From Salicibibacter cibi (lineage in GTDB: Bacteria > Bacillota > Bacilli > Bacillales > Marinococcaceae), in NCBI RefSeq assembly GCF_016495865.1, contig NZ_CP054706.1:2542001-2606000 (forward strand): a stretch of 64,000 nucleotides of DNA, written 5' to 3'. The position numbers were made by a program, and so were the translations under genes. This document shows positions 1 through 10,204 of the stretch, one piece after another. The notes beneath the pieces were generated by a model that did not search any database, had not been told where the DNA came from, and worked only from the letters and a program-made list of their open reading frames with translations. Position 1 is the stretch's first letter. Each line of letters begins with the position of its first letter.

Positions 1-693
1 CACTTCCACTTCATCCATGTGCGTGACGTGAGGCGCAGTACGTTTGCTGTGAACCATGGCATTCGCAATTGTTTTCCGTATGCCTTTAAGTGGCACGCGT
101 TCCTCAGAAACATCGGCAGTTGCTGTCGAAGCGGCGTCCTTCTCTTCTTCCGGTTTCTCTTCCGTTTCAGATGCTCCGCTAACGAAGGCATCGACGTCAT
201 CTTTTAAAATTCGCCCGTTTTTACCTGTACCTTTTACATCATTGATGTTTACATTTTGTTCACGAGCGTATTTACGGACCGAGGGCATGGCAATGACCCG
301 CTTGTTGTCATCTTCATCGTCTTGGGCTTGACCATCTTCTTTTTTGCTTTCTTTTTCTGCGGTTTTTTGCTCTTCTTCGCCTTTCTTCGCAGCGTCTGAT
401 TCGTCTTCATCGGAGGACGATTCACCCTCGTCGTCATCTTCCTCTTCAGGCCCGCTTCCGTCATCGATCGTGATAATGACGTCTCCTACCGTTACGGTGG
501 TGTTTTCTTCCACTTTCACATCTAAAATCGTTCCGTCTACCGGAGAGGGAATTTCGACCACGGCTTTGTCATTTTGCACTTCACAAAGAACATCGTCTTC
601 TTCGACTTTGTCCCCTTTTTTCACAAACCAGGTGACAATCTCACCTTCATGGATCCCCTCCCCAATATCCGGGAGCTCAAATTTATAAGCCAC
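1..693 (-). CDS. pdhC: Pyruvate dehydrogenase E2, dihydrolipoamide acetyltransferase (partial, C-terminus outside window)
   Basis: This is the E2 core of the pyruvate dehydrogenase complex, which transfers acetyl groups from E1 to CoA. The visible part starts with a lipoyl domain (residues 1-80) whose lipoylated lysine lies in NDKAVVEI. An acidic linker follows, then a peripheral-subunit-binding domain (about 120-155, [11 protein letters not shown]...[10 protein letters not shown]), and the start of the catalytic domain ([14 protein letters not shown]). I chose the GTG at 693 because AAAAGGAGG lies 8 bases upstream and the lipoyl domain begins at once. It lies 58 bases after pdhB on the same strand. 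The catalytic HxxxD motif is beyond the window edge. A branched-chain E2 is possible from sequence alone, but the pdhA/pdhB context favours pyruvate. Confidence 0.93.
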   Translation of the reverse strand, partial: MAYKFELPDIGEGIHEGEIVTWFVKKGDKVEEDDVLCEVQNDKAVVEIPSPVDGTILDVKVEENTTVTVGDVIITIDDGSGPEEEDDDEGESSSDEDESDAAKKGEEEQKTAEKESKKEDGQAQDDEDDNKRVIAMPSVRKYAREQNVNINDVKGTGKNGRILKDDVDAFVSGASETEEKPEEEKDAASTATADVSEERVPLKGIRKTIANAMVHSKRTAPHVTHMDEVEV

Positions 694-751
694 GCACAAG
701 ACCTCCTTTTCAATGATCACTCGACGTTTCGAACATTGGCCGGGCTAAATT

Positions 752-1728
752 TTAAAAATCGATCGTCGCTTTCGCTTTTTCGATAATATCGTTGTGATCC
801 GGCAGCCAAATATCTTCATCGGATGCAAACGGATAAACGGTGTCCGGAGCCGTCACCCGAGCCACCGGCGCTTCCAAGTGTAAAATGGCACGTTCACTGA
901 TTTCTGCGGAAATGCCGGCTGCAACCCCTGCTTGGCGTTGCGCTTCCTGGATGACAACCGCACGGTTCGTCTTTTTCACCGACTCGATGATCGTATCAAG
1001 ATCAACGGGGCTTACGGTTCGCAAGTCAATGACTTCCGCTTCAATGTTTTCTTCGCTCAGCTGTTCCGCCGCTTTTAAGGCAGAATGAACCATAGCACCG
1101 TAAGCGATGAACGTAATGTCCTTGCCTTCCCGCTTGATATCGGCTTTGTCAAGATCGATCGTGTACGCTTCTTCGGAAACCTCCCCTTTCAAGGAACGAT
1201 AGAGCTTCATATGTTCCAGATAAAAGACAGGATCATCGGAGCGGATACTGGAAATAAGCAATCCCTTGGCATCATATGGCGTTGACGGGATAACTACTCG
1301 CATGCCCGGCATTTGCGCCATCAACCCTTCCAGGCTGTCCGGATGCAACTCAGGTGTTTTCACGCCTCCGCCGAACGGTGCCCGTACCGTAATGGGGCTG
1401 TCGTAATACCCGCCGGTGCGATAATGCATCCGTGACATCTGGCCGGCGAGCCCGTCCATCACTTCGAAAATAAAACCGATAAACTGTATTTCCATAATCG
1501 GCCGGAAGCCGGTAACGCCCAAACCTATAGCGAGGCCGCCAATGCCCGATTCTGCGAGTGGTGTATCAAATACACGGGCCTCGCCGAATTCTTTTTGCAA
1601 ACCTTCCGTTGCCCGAAAAACACCGCCGTAGTGGCCTACATCTTCACCGAAAAGAAGAACGTCTTCGTCATTTTTCAATTCCGTGCGCATGGCATCTGTT
1701 ATTGCCTGTATCATTGTCATTTCTGCCA

Positions 1729-1729
<1 letters not shown>
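752..1729 (-). CDS. pdhB: Pyruvate dehydrogenase E1 component, beta subunit
   Basis: E1 beta pairs with E1 alpha to decarboxylate pyruvate with thiamine diphosphate and load the E2 lipoyl arm. At 325 residues the length is normal for the family. The N-terminal half has the transketolase pyrimidine-binding signature ([34 protein letters not shown]), and the C-terminal transketolase domain follows from about residue 200. Its ATG overlaps the pdhA stop codon by one base (TAATG), so the two subunits are probably translationally coupled at equal dose. The gene order pdhA-pdhB-pdhC is that of Bacillus. Confidence 0.96.
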
Positions 1730-2802
<1,073 letters not shown>

Positions 2803-2985
2803 TCACCTCTTCTTTCCTGTCGTGCTGCTAAGCGCCCAAAAATTTTCCTCTGCGGATCCGATCCCTGTTTCAATGTCGATTTACAAATAAGTTACCCGAA
2901 TTATTCTATTTTCAATCTTGTTTTCAGGCTCCCTTTTCTGTTTTACTTTTACGCCTGAAAAAACTAATACAATCATTCTAAAGCA

Positions 2986-3015
2986 ATTTTACCTCACTAG
3001 CATTTAAACCGTCAA
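2986..3015 (-). promoter_or_regulatory. Candidate sigma-A promoter for pdhABC
   Basis: Read on the minus strand, TTGACG is followed after 18 bases by TAAAAT. It lies about 190 bases upstream of the pdhA start in the 318-base gap between ykyA and pdhA. The -10 is imperfect, so this is only a candidate. I saw no terminator or riboswitch in the rest of the gap. Confidence 0.4.
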
Positions 3016-3114
3016 ACCATAGGTTTAACTATTTTTGTACATGGATGAATTAATCTATCTGTTATACATCAAACAGAGATATATCGAGATGAGAGTATAA
3101 CAGACCGATCCCCT

Positions 3115-3765
3115 TCAATCGTGTCCCAGTCCCGCCAATCGATAAAATTCTTCTTTTTGGTCGTTGAAGGTGACTGTCTGTTCATTGAACGTTTCTTTAT
3201 GATGATCAACGCTCTCATATATATCGTTAATGGCATCAACGTGCGCTTCCAGATCTTCAAACGCCAAATCCTCATCCACGAGCATTTCATAAAGTTCCCG
3301 ATCCAACCGCAGCCCTTCCATGTATGCTTCATATAGGTCACCGTGCGCTTCATACCGCTGTTCCATAACACCGATCACGGTCTCGGCCTCTACCCGGGTT
3401 TCATCATCGGCAATATCCTGGACTTGGACGGCTCCTTCTTCCACCTCTCGATATGCTTGGGAAAGGCTTTCTCTTTCCGTCGTCATGCGCTCTTCCCGTT
3501 CATCAACGTAGGTAGTTGCTTCATCGGCGAGGGTTTCTATATCATCCATCTCCGATAGGCCTAATTCTATCATTTCCTCAAATCGTTCATTTTCCGCTTC
3601 TTCCGCAGCAACAATAGGCGCTTGTTGCTCGACAAACGTTTCTTCCACTTCCACTGCTTCTTCTAAATGCGTTTGCAGGTTTTGCTCTGGTGCGCTACAT
3701 GCTGTTAATGCCAAAAGCATCGAATTCCCTACCCCGAACACAATGGCTTGATCCTTTGTTTTCAC
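3115..3765 (-). CDS. ykyA: YkyA-like lipoprotein
   Basis: This is a predicted surface lipoprotein of 216 residues. It starts at a GTG with GAGGGGG upstream, and a short signal segment ends in the lipobox LTAC (Cys at about residue 23). The mature part is very acidic and mostly helical, with long heptad-like stretches, as in the YkyA family of putative cell-wall-binding lipoproteins. In B. subtilis ykyA lies directly upstream of pdhA, the same arrangement as here. The function is unknown. A second, related lipoprotein lies at 55727-56365. The identification rests on synteny plus overall pattern; I did not align it. Confidence 0.75.
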   Translation of the reverse strand: MKTKDQAIVFGVGNSMLLALTACSAPEQNLQTHLEEAVEVEETFVEQQAPIVAAEEAENERFEEMIELGLSEMDDIETLADEATTYVDEREERMTTERESLSQAYREVEEGAVQVQDIADDETRVEAETVIGVMEQRYEAHGDLYEAYMEGLRLDRELYEMLVDEDLAFEDLEAHVDAINDIYESVDHHKETFNEQTVTFNDQKEEFYRLAGLGHD

Positions 3766-3840
3766 GACCCAACCCCCTCACATCGAATCAATCGTATTCG
3801 TTGTTATCATATAGCAATCGGTAATCGCTTGCAAAAAACG

Positions 3841-4003
3841 GAGCCTGCATCCTGTGTCAACACTAAAATCTATGGTTGACAAGCCAATGTATGGATAACG
3901 CTTGGCCAGCGCCACGGAAAAACACTTCGCTGGCTAGTCACTATCCTAAGTGTTCACTTTTATCAACGATAGATTTTGGTGAAGAGCCTGCATTCTTTAT
4001 CAA
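3841..4003. repeat. Nested inverted and direct repeat element
   Basis: A 19-base arm at 3861-3879 (CACTAAAATCTATGGTTGA) matches the reverse complement of 3963-3981 at 17 of 19 positions. Inside it a second hairpin pairs GCCAGCG (3905-3911) with CGCTGGC (3928-3934). The whole is flanked by direct copies of GAGCCTGCATYCT at 3841 and 3984; those copies extend to 20 bases with 16 identical. It lies between ykyA and the YjcZ gene. It could be a small MITE-like element or a structured RNA. Confidence 0.6.
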
Positions 4004-4104
4004 AACTTGGGTATTTAACCAGACAATATGGATTCTTTTGCATAAAGTGTAGCGTAAGCGCTCATAAAGCGCAGGCGCGTAAATATTAAAGGAGGGGTTT
4101 CTTC

Positions 4105-4269
4105 ATGTCATTTGGTTACGGCGGATTCGGCGGAATAGGCTACGGTGGCTATGGCGGATTTTGCCATGGCGGCTACGGCGGTCAACGCGGCGGCGGATTC
4201 GCGCTCATCGTTGTCCTCTTCATTCTGCTTATCATCGTTGGAGCCGCGTACACTACCGATAAAAAATAG
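4105..4269 (+). CDS. YjcZ family small sporulation-type protein
   Basis: This 54-residue peptide has a Gly/Tyr-rich N-terminus ([14 protein letters not shown]) and a C-terminal hydrophobic segment ([18 protein letters not shown]). That is the layout of the YjcZ family of small hydrophobic proteins associated with sporulation in Bacillus. GGAGGGG lies 8 bases before the ATG. A paralogue is at 50090-50215. The two share the block [15 protein letters not shown]. It is probably monocistronic. Membrane location follows from the hydrophobic segment; no biochemical role is known to me. Confidence 0.82.
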   Translation: MSFGYGGFGGIGYGGYGGFCHGGYGGQRGGGFALIVVLFILLIIVGAAYTTDKK

Positions 4270-4487
4270 CAATACACGTGGAAACGGCGCTCTGCTTCTC
4301 TTGCAAAGTGCCGTTTCCATACTTGCTCAATGGCTTTTTGTGCTTTTGTTGAATTTCCACTTCTGCTATAATGAAAAGGAAAATAATCGTTGCAATGCCA
4401 ACGTGAATGCTCGTTTTTTACGGGTTTTGAAATCCACCCATGCCTCATCTAACATACAAAAAAGTCATCAAAAGGAGGCGCAACAAT

Positions 4488-5033
4488 TTGATTACGATGA
4501 AAGACATTGTGCGCGAGGGAAACCCGGTGCTTCGGGAAGTCTCTCAACCTGTAGACATTCCGCCATCGAAAGAGGACCATGAATTGTTGCAGCAGATGTT
4601 GGATTTTCTCATCAACAGCCAAGACCCTGACATCGCTGAAAAATATGATCTTCGGCCGGGCAGCGGTTTAGCAGCCCCGCAACTAGGGGTTCCTAAACGG
4701 ATGTTCGCCATGCATGTAACCGATGATCGCGAACGTTTGCATAGCTATGGGTTCTTCAACCCTCGGATCATCAGTCATTCCCTGGAAGAAACCAACTTGG
4801 AAAACGGCGAAGGATGCCTCTCCGTTGATCGAGAGGTGGAAGGCATCGTACCCAGGTACGCCCGCTTGAAACTGCAAGCACGAACGCTGGAGAATGAGGA
4901 AGTGGTTTTAAGGCTAAGAGGATTGCCCGCAATCGTCGTCCAACATGAGATTGACCATTTGAACGGCGTCATGTTTTATGACCGCATTGAAAATTACAGC
5001 GGTCCGTACAAGAAAACGGCGCCCACCATTTAA
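4488..5033 (+). CDS. def: Peptide deformylase
   Basis: The enzyme removes the formyl group from the N-terminal Met of new proteins. All three deformylase motifs are visible: GSGLAAPQLG (motif 1), EGCLSV with the metal-binding Cys (motif 2), and HEIDH with the two metal-binding His and the catalytic Glu (motif 3). The protein has about 181 residues and the longer insertions of the Gram-positive type-2 deformylases. I chose the TTG at 4488, 8 bases after AAAAGGAGG; an ATG three codons later is the alternative. The ATG at 4440 would add 16 residues that include the ribosome binding site. The neighbours match the B. subtilis ykrA-ykrB-ykyA locus. Confidence 0.93.
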   Translation: MITMKDIVREGNPVLREVSQPVDIPPSKEDHELLQQMLDFLINSQDPDIAEKYDLRPGSGLAAPQLGVPKRMFAMHVTDDRERLHSYGFFNPRIISHSLEETNLENGEGCLSVDREVEGIVPRYARLKLQARTLENEEVVLRLRGLPAIVVQHEIDHLNGVMFYDRIENYSGPYKKTAPTI

Positions 5034-5062
5034 AAAGAAGGAGCCAATCTGCCCCTTCTTTT
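5032..5062. terminator. Bidirectional terminator between def and the HAD gene
   Basis: AAAGAAGG and CCTTCTTT form a stem around a 12-base loop, with T-rich flanks on both strands. It can end both converging genes. Confidence 0.6.
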
Positions 5063-5068
5063 CCCGCT

Positions 5069-5839
5069 TCACGTTAAAAGTCCCAACTTTTTCAACCCGT
5101 TGGCAATCCCATCATCATGAGCAGCCGTTGTTGTAAAGTCTGCGGCTTCTTTCGCTTCTCTCATTCCATTTCCCATTGCTACCCCTGTACCGGCAAACTC
5201 GAGCATTTCAATATCATTGAGCGCGTCGCCGAATGCGAATGTATCCTTTCTATCCACGTGAAGAATGTCTGCGGCTTTTTGCAGCCCTTTCGCTTTAGAC
5301 CCGGCAACCGGCAAAACATCTACCGAAAATTCGTGCCAACGCACAAAATCAAACTCCTGATAATTGTCGTACGTAAAAGCTTCATGTTCGGCTGCAAACA
5401 ATAACGCCTGATAGATATCCCCTTGCCGCGGGTGAATGCTAATCGGCGGGTATGGCATTTTAAGTTCCCCTAAGCATTGGGCAATTCTAGGATTATCCTT
5501 TACATCCGTCAGCGCGCTTTTATGATCCATAAACACCATCACGTATTGCTCTTTCAATGCATCGGCATGCAGTTGTTCCAAGGCTTGTTGTTGCAATGAC
5601 CTGGCTAAGACAACCTCCCCATTCACCACCACATAAGAACCGTTAAAACTGACAAAGGTATCAATATCCAACTCTTTTCTCAATTGCTCAAACATGAACG
5701 GTGCTCTTCCCGTCGCAATCGCTACTTCATGGCCCCCATCCTTTAACGCGCGAATCGCTTTTTTCGCGGTAGCGGGAACCTTTTTACTGTCATCATAAAG
5801 CGTTCCATCAATGTCAAAAAAGACCATTTTTTTCGTCAT
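5069..5839 (-). CDS. Cof-type HAD family phosphatase (YkrA-like)
   Basis: This 256-residue HAD phosphatase of the Cof subfamily (IIB cap) probably acts on a sugar phosphate or nucleotide. Motif I is FFDIDGTLYDD near the N-terminus with the nucleophilic Asp and the acid/base Asp. Motif II is the Thr in AIATGRAPFM. The C-terminal motifs III/IV are the Lys in SKAKGLQKAA and FGDALNDIEML. The substrate cannot be told from sequence. It converges with def, as ykrA adjoins ykrB in B. subtilis. The start ATG at 5839 has GGAGAAGG upstream. Confidence 0.88.
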   Translation of the reverse strand: MTKKMVFFDIDGTLYDDSKKVPATAKKAIRALKDGGHEVAIATGRAPFMFEQLRKELDIDTFVSFNGSYVVVNGEVVLARSLQQQALEQLHADALKEQYVMVFMDHKSALTDVKDNPRIAQCLGELKMPYPPISIHPRQGDIYQALLFAAEHEAFTYDNYQEFDFVRWHEFSVDVLPVAGSKAKGLQKAADILHVDRKDTFAFGDALNDIEMLEFAGTGVAMGNGMREAKEAADFTTTAAHDDGIANGLKKLGLLT

Positions 5840-6021
5840 GCGGCTTTCTCCTTCTCCTTTTTATCTGCCCTTATTATGACTTAACTTTCGTTTCTTGAAA
5901 AGCATAGGCTGTCTTCCATACATTTACTGACACATTTCGGGGAAATCTACACAAAATAAAACAAAGACAGTTTTTGATGAGTTGTACGTTACACGGGAAT
6001 AATGATTAGGAGGGATAAAAG

Positions 6022-6099
6022 ATGCTGAAAAAATTAAAAGAAAAGTTGCGCAAACGGTATCGCTCTTTACTTCCCAAGCATCGGTCCGTTCGCACGTAA
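6022..6099 (+). CDS. Putative 25-residue basic microprotein
   Basis: A short reading frame (MLKKLKEKLRKRYRSLL...) follows a strong ribosome binding site, TAGGAGGGAT, 7 bases before its ATG. The peptide is highly basic and can form an amphipathic helix. No terminator or other gene overlaps it. I do not recognise a family. The good ribosome binding site and the divergent position upstream of rpoY-rnjA are the only support. Confidence 0.4.
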   Translation: MLKKLKEKLRKRYRSLLPKHRSVRT

Positions 6100-6131
6100 C
6101 GGCATGTCACATGGAAATCCTTAGCAATTGT

Positions 6132-6160
6132 TTGCTTTCTTTAAAAAAGTAAGCTATACT
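6132..6160 (+). promoter_or_regulatory. Sigma-A promoter of rpoY-rnjA
   Basis: TTGCTT (6132-6137) and TATACT (6155-6160) are separated by 17 bases, a strong sigma-A match. It would start a transcript near 6167, leaving about 280 untranslated bases before rpoY. Confidence 0.7.
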
Positions 6161-6164
6161 AGAA

Positions 6165-6440
6165 GAACTGGTATCAGGGTCGGTAACATGCATAAGCCCT
6201 CCCGCCATCATGAATCTCGGCCAAGCATATTCATAATGGCAAGCGAGAATGTATGTTCAGAACGCTGATAAGGACGGAACGTAGATATAAACCGGATTGG
6301 GTCCGGGCTCCGGGCGGGGTCTTCATGTGGGTCCGTTCGGTTGCCACACATATGTCTATATCATGAATGCATTCGTTTCCTCCCCACATGAGAACGATGC
6401 TTTTCGTCTGCCTATAAAAACGATTGCACGAAGGAGTGAT
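6165..6440 (+). ncRNA. Unassigned structured leader of rpoY-rnjA
   Basis: The long 5' leader after the promoter contains a clear 12-bp stem: GCCATCATGAAT (6204-6215) pairs with ATTCATAATGGC (6229-6240) with one mismatch. A GC-rich block at 6290-6325 has CCGGA/TCCGG, and ATGTGG/CCACA-AT pairing lies at about 6326-6353. It has no reading frame and matches no riboswitch consensus that I know (not FMN, SAM, TPP, T-box, ydaO or yybP). It may be a cis-regulatory RNA or a processed small RNA. Confidence 0.45.
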
Positions 6441-6445
6441 TTTCC

Positions 6446-6655
6446 ATGATTTTTAAAGTATTGTACCAACCGAACTATGATGAAATGCCGGTTCGCGAAA
6501 AAACCGAAACGATTTTTATTGAAGGAAATTCAAAACAAGAGGTGCGAAAAAAGCTTGCCGGGGACAATATTAATATTGAAATCGTCCAGCCATTATCGGA
6601 CGCGCATCTTAAATATGAACAAAAAAGCGAAGATTTTAAGGTGGAAAAGCGATAA
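6446..6655 (+). CDS. rpoY: RNA polymerase epsilon subunit (YkzG)
   Basis: This 69-residue protein matches the small auxiliary RNA polymerase subunit epsilon of Firmicutes. It has the N-terminal pattern MIFKVLYQPNYDEMPVREKT and the middle segment LSDAHLKYEQKSEDF. The family sits directly upstream of RNase J1 in Bacillus, as here. Only the stop codon separates it from rnjA (TAA then ATG), so the two are co-transcribed and probably translationally coupled. GAAGGAG precedes the ATG. Confidence 0.92.
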   Translation: MIFKVLYQPNYDEMPVREKTETIFIEGNSKQEVRKKLAGDNINIEIVQPLSDAHLKYEQKSEDFKVEKR

Positions 6656-8323
6656 ATGAAACAGTTACAAAATGACCAAGTTGCCGTTTTTGCCCTAGGA
6701 GGGCTTGGCGAAATCGGCAAAAATACGTATGTAATCGAATATAAAGATGAAATTATCATTATTGATGCAGGAATCATGTTCCCGGAAGATGAATTGCTCG
6801 GCATTGATTACGTGATCCCCGATTACACGTATCTAGCTCGAAATGAGGAAAAAATTAAAGGTGTTTTTATCACCCATGGCCATGAAGACCATATCGGCGG
6901 CATCCCTTATTTATTGCGGGAAGTGAATGTTCCCGTCTATGGCGGAAAGCTAGCCAATGGTCTCTTGCGCGGGAAACTGGAAGAGCATGGTTTGCTGCGC
7001 AGGACGACACTGACAGACTTGGAAGAAGACGATGTCATCACATTCAAGCACACATCGGTTTCTTTTTTCCGAACGACCCACAGCATTCCCGATTCATTAG
7101 GCGTTGTTGTGCACACCCCGGAAGGAAATATTGTGCACACCGGGGACTTCAAGTTTGATTTTACCCCGGTCGGAGAACCGGCCAATCTAACGAAAATGGC
7201 GAAAATCGGGGAAGAAGGCGTGCTATGCCTTCTGTCTGACAGCACAAACAGTGAAGTTCCGGAATTTACAATGCCGGAAAGAAAAGTCGGCGAAAGCATC
7301 GACCATATTTTCAGGGAAGAAGACGGGCGCATTATTTTTGCCACGTTTGCGTCCAACATCCACCGGTTACAGCAAGTCGTGGAATCAGCCGTCACGTACG
7401 GAAGAAAAATTGCCGTCTTTGGCCGTAGCATGGAATCGGCGATCACGATCGGGCAAGAGCTCGGGTATATTCGCGCGCCGAAAGATACATTTGTCGACAA
7501 CAGCCAAATCAACCGTTTGCCAGACAATGAACTAACGATCCTTTGCACAGGCAGCCAAGGAGAACCCATGGCGGCACTTTCAAGAATTGCGCACGGCACC
7601 CACCGGCAAATTCAAATTATCCCGGGAGATACGGTCGTATTTTCCAGCTCGCCGATCCCCGGAAACGCCTTAAGCGTCAACAAAATTATTAATCAATTGT
7701 TCCGCGCCGGGGCAAACGTCATTCACGGTCCGTTAAACGATATCCATACTTCGGGACACGGCGGCCAGCAAGAGCAGAAATTGATGCTTCGCCTCATAAA
7801 ACCGAAATATTTTCTCCCGATTCACGGGGAATACCGCATGCTCGTCAATCACAAAAAGCATGGCATCGATTGCGACATCCCGGAAGATCACATATTTCTT
7901 ATGGAGATCGGCGAAGTACTCGCTCTTAGAAAAAATGAAGCCAAAAAAGTCGGCAAAGTTCCATCCGGAACCGTGTACGTCGACGGAAGCGGCATCGGAG
8001 ACATCGGTAACATCGTCTTACGGGACCGTCGCATTCTTTCGGAGGAAGGCCTTGTCGTCGTGGTCGTCAGTATCGACATGAAAAACTTTAAAGTGGCCGC
8101 AGGACCGGATATCATCTCAAGAGGATTCGTTTATATGAGGGAGTCCAGTCATCTTATCCATGATGCACAGAAAATATTGGAGAAACACATGAATGAATTA
8201 ATGCAGAAAAAGACGAGCCAATGGTCCGAAATCAAAAATGAAATCATCGAACTGCTCAACCCATTCCTCTATGAAAAAACAAAACGAAAACCAATGATTT
8301 TGCCGATTATTATGGAAGTGTGA
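6656..8323 (+). CDS. rnjA: Ribonuclease J1
   Basis: RNase J1 is a 5'-exo- and endoribonuclease central to mRNA decay and rRNA maturation in Firmicutes. The protein has 555 residues, the normal length. The metallo-beta-lactamase motif [10 protein letters not shown] is at about residues 71-80, followed by HTGDFKFD, the beta-CASP domain, the conserved [11 protein letters not shown] and the C-terminal HGEYRM metal ligand region. The C-terminal 100 residues form the usual dimerisation domain. It follows rpoY directly and ends at a strong terminator. I chose the ATG straight after the rpoY stop because the conserved [10 protein letters not shown] motif starts close to it. Confidence 0.97.
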   Translation: MKQLQNDQVAVFALGGLGEIGKNTYVIEYKDEIIIIDAGIMFPEDELLGIDYVIPDYTYLARNEEKIKGVFITHGHEDHIGGIPYLLREVNVPVYGGKLANGLLRGKLEEHGLLRRTTLTDLEEDDVITFKHTSVSFFRTTHSIPDSLGVVVHTPEGNIVHTGDFKFDFTPVGEPANLTKMAKIGEEGVLCLLSDSTNSEVPEFTMPERKVGESIDHIFREEDGRIIFATFASNIHRLQQVVESAVTYGRKIAVFGRSMESAITIGQELGYIRAPKDTFVDNSQINRLPDNELTILCTGSQGEPMAALSRIAHGTHRQIQIIPGDTVVFSSSPIPGNALSVNKIINQLFRAGANVIHGPLNDIHTSGHGGQQEQKLMLRLIKPKYFLPIHGEYRMLVNHKKHGIDCDIPEDHIFLMEIGEVLALRKNEAKKVGKVPSGTVYVDGSGIGDIGNIVLRDRRILSEEGLVVVVVSIDMKNFKVAAGPDIISRGFVYMRESSHLIHDAQKILEKHMNELMQKKTSQWSEIKNEIIELLNPFLYEKTKRKPMILPIIMEV

Positions 8324-8330
8324 GTTTTTT

Positions 8331-8369
8331 AGCAAGTGCTCCAGTCTAATGGGAGCCTTGCTTTTTTTT
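8331..8369 (+). terminator. Intrinsic terminator of rpoY-rnjA
   Basis: AGCAAG-T-GCTCC pairs with GGGAGC-CTTGCT around an 8-base loop and is followed by a run of eight T. Confidence 0.88.
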
Positions 8370-8523
8370 GCTTGGATCGGGGCTCCATGGTACGCTTCTC
8401 TCCTTTTTTCAAGAACCCCGTATCACACACATTTTTCACTTCAGCAAGATTTGACAATATGTTATACTAGCTTCCGAGTGGCTAATACGCACCCAATCCC
8501 ATTTCAGACAAGGAGTGATCGCA

Positions 8524-9354
8524 GTGGACGATTTCTTTACCAATCCATACGTCACCACTACATTTATGATTGTTGGACAACTTTTGCTAGCTATCGTCGG
8601 CTATTTCATCTTCCGAGCCATCGGAGGATCGCTCATAAAACGGACGTTTCAGAAGATGAAAGAAAGACGCAAAATGAACAACAACCGGGCACAAACCCTT
8701 GAAAAATTAACCTTGAACGTTTTTTCCTATACGCTGTTATTTATCGTCGTCGTAGCCGTCATCGATATCTTTGGCCTACCGATCGGGCCGATCCTCGCGA
8801 GTGCCGGTGTTGTCGGTCTTGCCATTGGCTTCGGGGCACAAGATCTCGTCAGTGATGTCGTCACCGGTTTCTTCCTCTTATTAGAAAAGCAACTTGACGT
8901 TGAGGATTATGTAACGATCGCGGAATTGGACGGCATTGTTGAAGAAGTCGGTTTGCGCACGACACACCTGCGCGCGTTTGACGGCACGCTTCATTTCATC
9001 CCCAACCGCAATATCACGAACGTAAGCAACCATTCCCGCGGAAGCATGGAAGCCCTCGTGGATATTGGGATTTCCTTTAATGAAAACATCAGTGAAGCAA
9101 TGAAAGTCTTGCAAGAAGCATGTGACCGTCTTGCCGAAGAGGAAGACGCGATTCTCGAAGGTCCGGACGTGCTCGGCGTTGGTTCCATCGACGAATATGA
9201 TGTGAAGATTCGAATTCTCGCCTACACCGAGAACTTGCAACAGTGGGGCATCCAACGGAAATTACTCCAAGCAAGCAAAGAAGCGCTCGACGAAGCGGGC
9301 ATCGAAATTCCGGTTCCGCAGCAAGTATATGTTCCGGATAACAATAACAATTGA
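8524..9354 (+). CDS. Small-conductance mechanosensitive channel, MscS family (YkuT-like)
   Basis: This 276-residue MscS-type channel releases solutes on hypo-osmotic shock. Three N-terminal membrane segments are visible (about 15-40, 65-85 and 90-115). They are followed by the pore-lining helix with GVVGLAIGFGAQDLVSDVVTGFFL and the cytosolic beta domain (LDGIVEEVGLRTTHLRAFDG, FIPN). The start GTG at 8524 has AAGGAG 8 bases upstream; a GTG at 8515 overlaps that site and is less likely. An extended -10 (TGTTATACT) lies at about 8459-8468. A longer MscS homologue is at 13133-14203. Confidence 0.93.
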   Translation: MDDFFTNPYVTTTFMIVGQLLLAIVGYFIFRAIGGSLIKRTFQKMKERRKMNNNRAQTLEKLTLNVFSYTLLFIVVVAVIDIFGLPIGPILASAGVVGLAIGFGAQDLVSDVVTGFFLLLEKQLDVEDYVTIAELDGIVEEVGLRTTHLRAFDGTLHFIPNRNITNVSNHSRGSMEALVDIGISFNENISEAMKVLQEACDRLAEEEDAILEGPDVLGVGSIDEYDVKIRILAYTENLQQWGIQRKLLQASKEALDEAGIEIPVPQQVYVPDNNNN

Positions 9355-9365
9355 TGGATATCAGG

Positions 9366-9390
9366 AAGATAGCCTTATGGGCTATCTTCT
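9366..9390 (+). terminator. Terminator after the MscS gene
   Basis: AAGATAGCC and GGGCTATCTT form a perfect stem around TTAT, followed by TCTCTT. Confidence 0.65.
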
Positions 9391-9423
9391 CTTGCGTCAG
9401 TGGTGATTGATTAGTTTTTCGAT

Positions 9424-9452
9424 TGCAACATTCTTGTTGGATTATTTATAAT
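9424..9452 (+). promoter_or_regulatory. Sigma-A promoter of the PAP2 gene
   Basis: TTGCAA and a perfect TATAAT are separated by 17 bases, about 50 bases upstream of the PAP2 start. Confidence 0.7.
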
Positions 9453-9505
9453 GGAGAAATGATTAGAAAACGGGGACGCTTTCCCCATAGAAAAGAGTGC
9501 TGTTT

Positions 9506-10174
9506 ATGCCATTATTAAAAGCTAAGCATTGGTTTATCGCGATGGGCTGTTTTGGCTTGTTTCTGTTGTTATCGGTTTTTTCCTTCCGGGATGATTTGAC
9601 GACCCTTGACCAAGCAGTGAGCAGCTGGATCACCGAAACCGTTTCACCATTTGTCGTTACGTTGATGGACATCCTCACGGTGATGGGATCGAGCGAGTTT
9701 GTCCTTGTCGTCACGCTTATGATTGCTGTTTTTTTATTGTTTCGCAAACGATGGCAGCATAGCCTTTTTTTATTGTCGCTAACATTTGGAGGAATAGCGT
9801 TAAATTTTTTGCTCAAAATTTTGTTTCAACGGGAAAGGCCGGGGGATATGAGCGTGATTGAGGCCTTCGGGCAATCGATTGAAATCGCCTCTTACAGTTT
9901 TCCCAGTGGCCATACGATGAGAAGCACGCTTTTATTCCTGTTTGCAATCTACATATGCGATCGTTTTTTGCGTAAAAACAGAAGCCGAACCTGGGGCGTT
10001 GTGCTTTTTTCTGCATTGATCATCGTTGTCGCTATCAGTCGAGTCGTGGTAGGCGCCCATTTTCCTTCCGATATTTTCGCAGGTGTCGCTATTTCCATTG
10101 TCTGGTTTTATGTGTGTTTGGCGATCCTCCGCTTTCTATTGAAACGTATGCCTACTGCCCGGTTGGACGTATGA
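9506..10174 (+). CDS. PAP2 family phosphatase (membrane)
   Basis: This membrane lipid-phosphate phosphatase may act on phosphatidylglycerol phosphate, diacylglycerol pyrophosphate or undecaprenyl pyrophosphate. All three active-site motifs are present: KILFQRERPGD, SFPSGHT and SRVVVGAHFPSD. The His of the last two motifs are the acid and the nucleophile of the family. Five or six membrane segments are visible in about 222 residues. I chose ATG at 9506; a GTG three codons earlier is possible. It has its own promoter at 9424 and is probably monocistronic. The natural substrate is not decided by sequence. Confidence 0.88.
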   Translation: MPLLKAKHWFIAMGCFGLFLLLSVFSFRDDLTTLDQAVSSWITETVSPFVVTLMDILTVMGSSEFVLVVTLMIAVFLLFRKRWQHSLFLLSLTFGGIALNFLLKILFQRERPGDMSVIEAFGQSIEIASYSFPSGHTMRSTLLFLFAIYICDRFLRKNRSRTWGVVLFSALIIVVAISRVVVGAHFPSDIFAGVAISIVWFYVCLAILRFLLKRMPTARLDV

Positions 10175-10204
10175 AAAAGAAGGAGCTTTGGAATGCGCGC
10201 ATGC

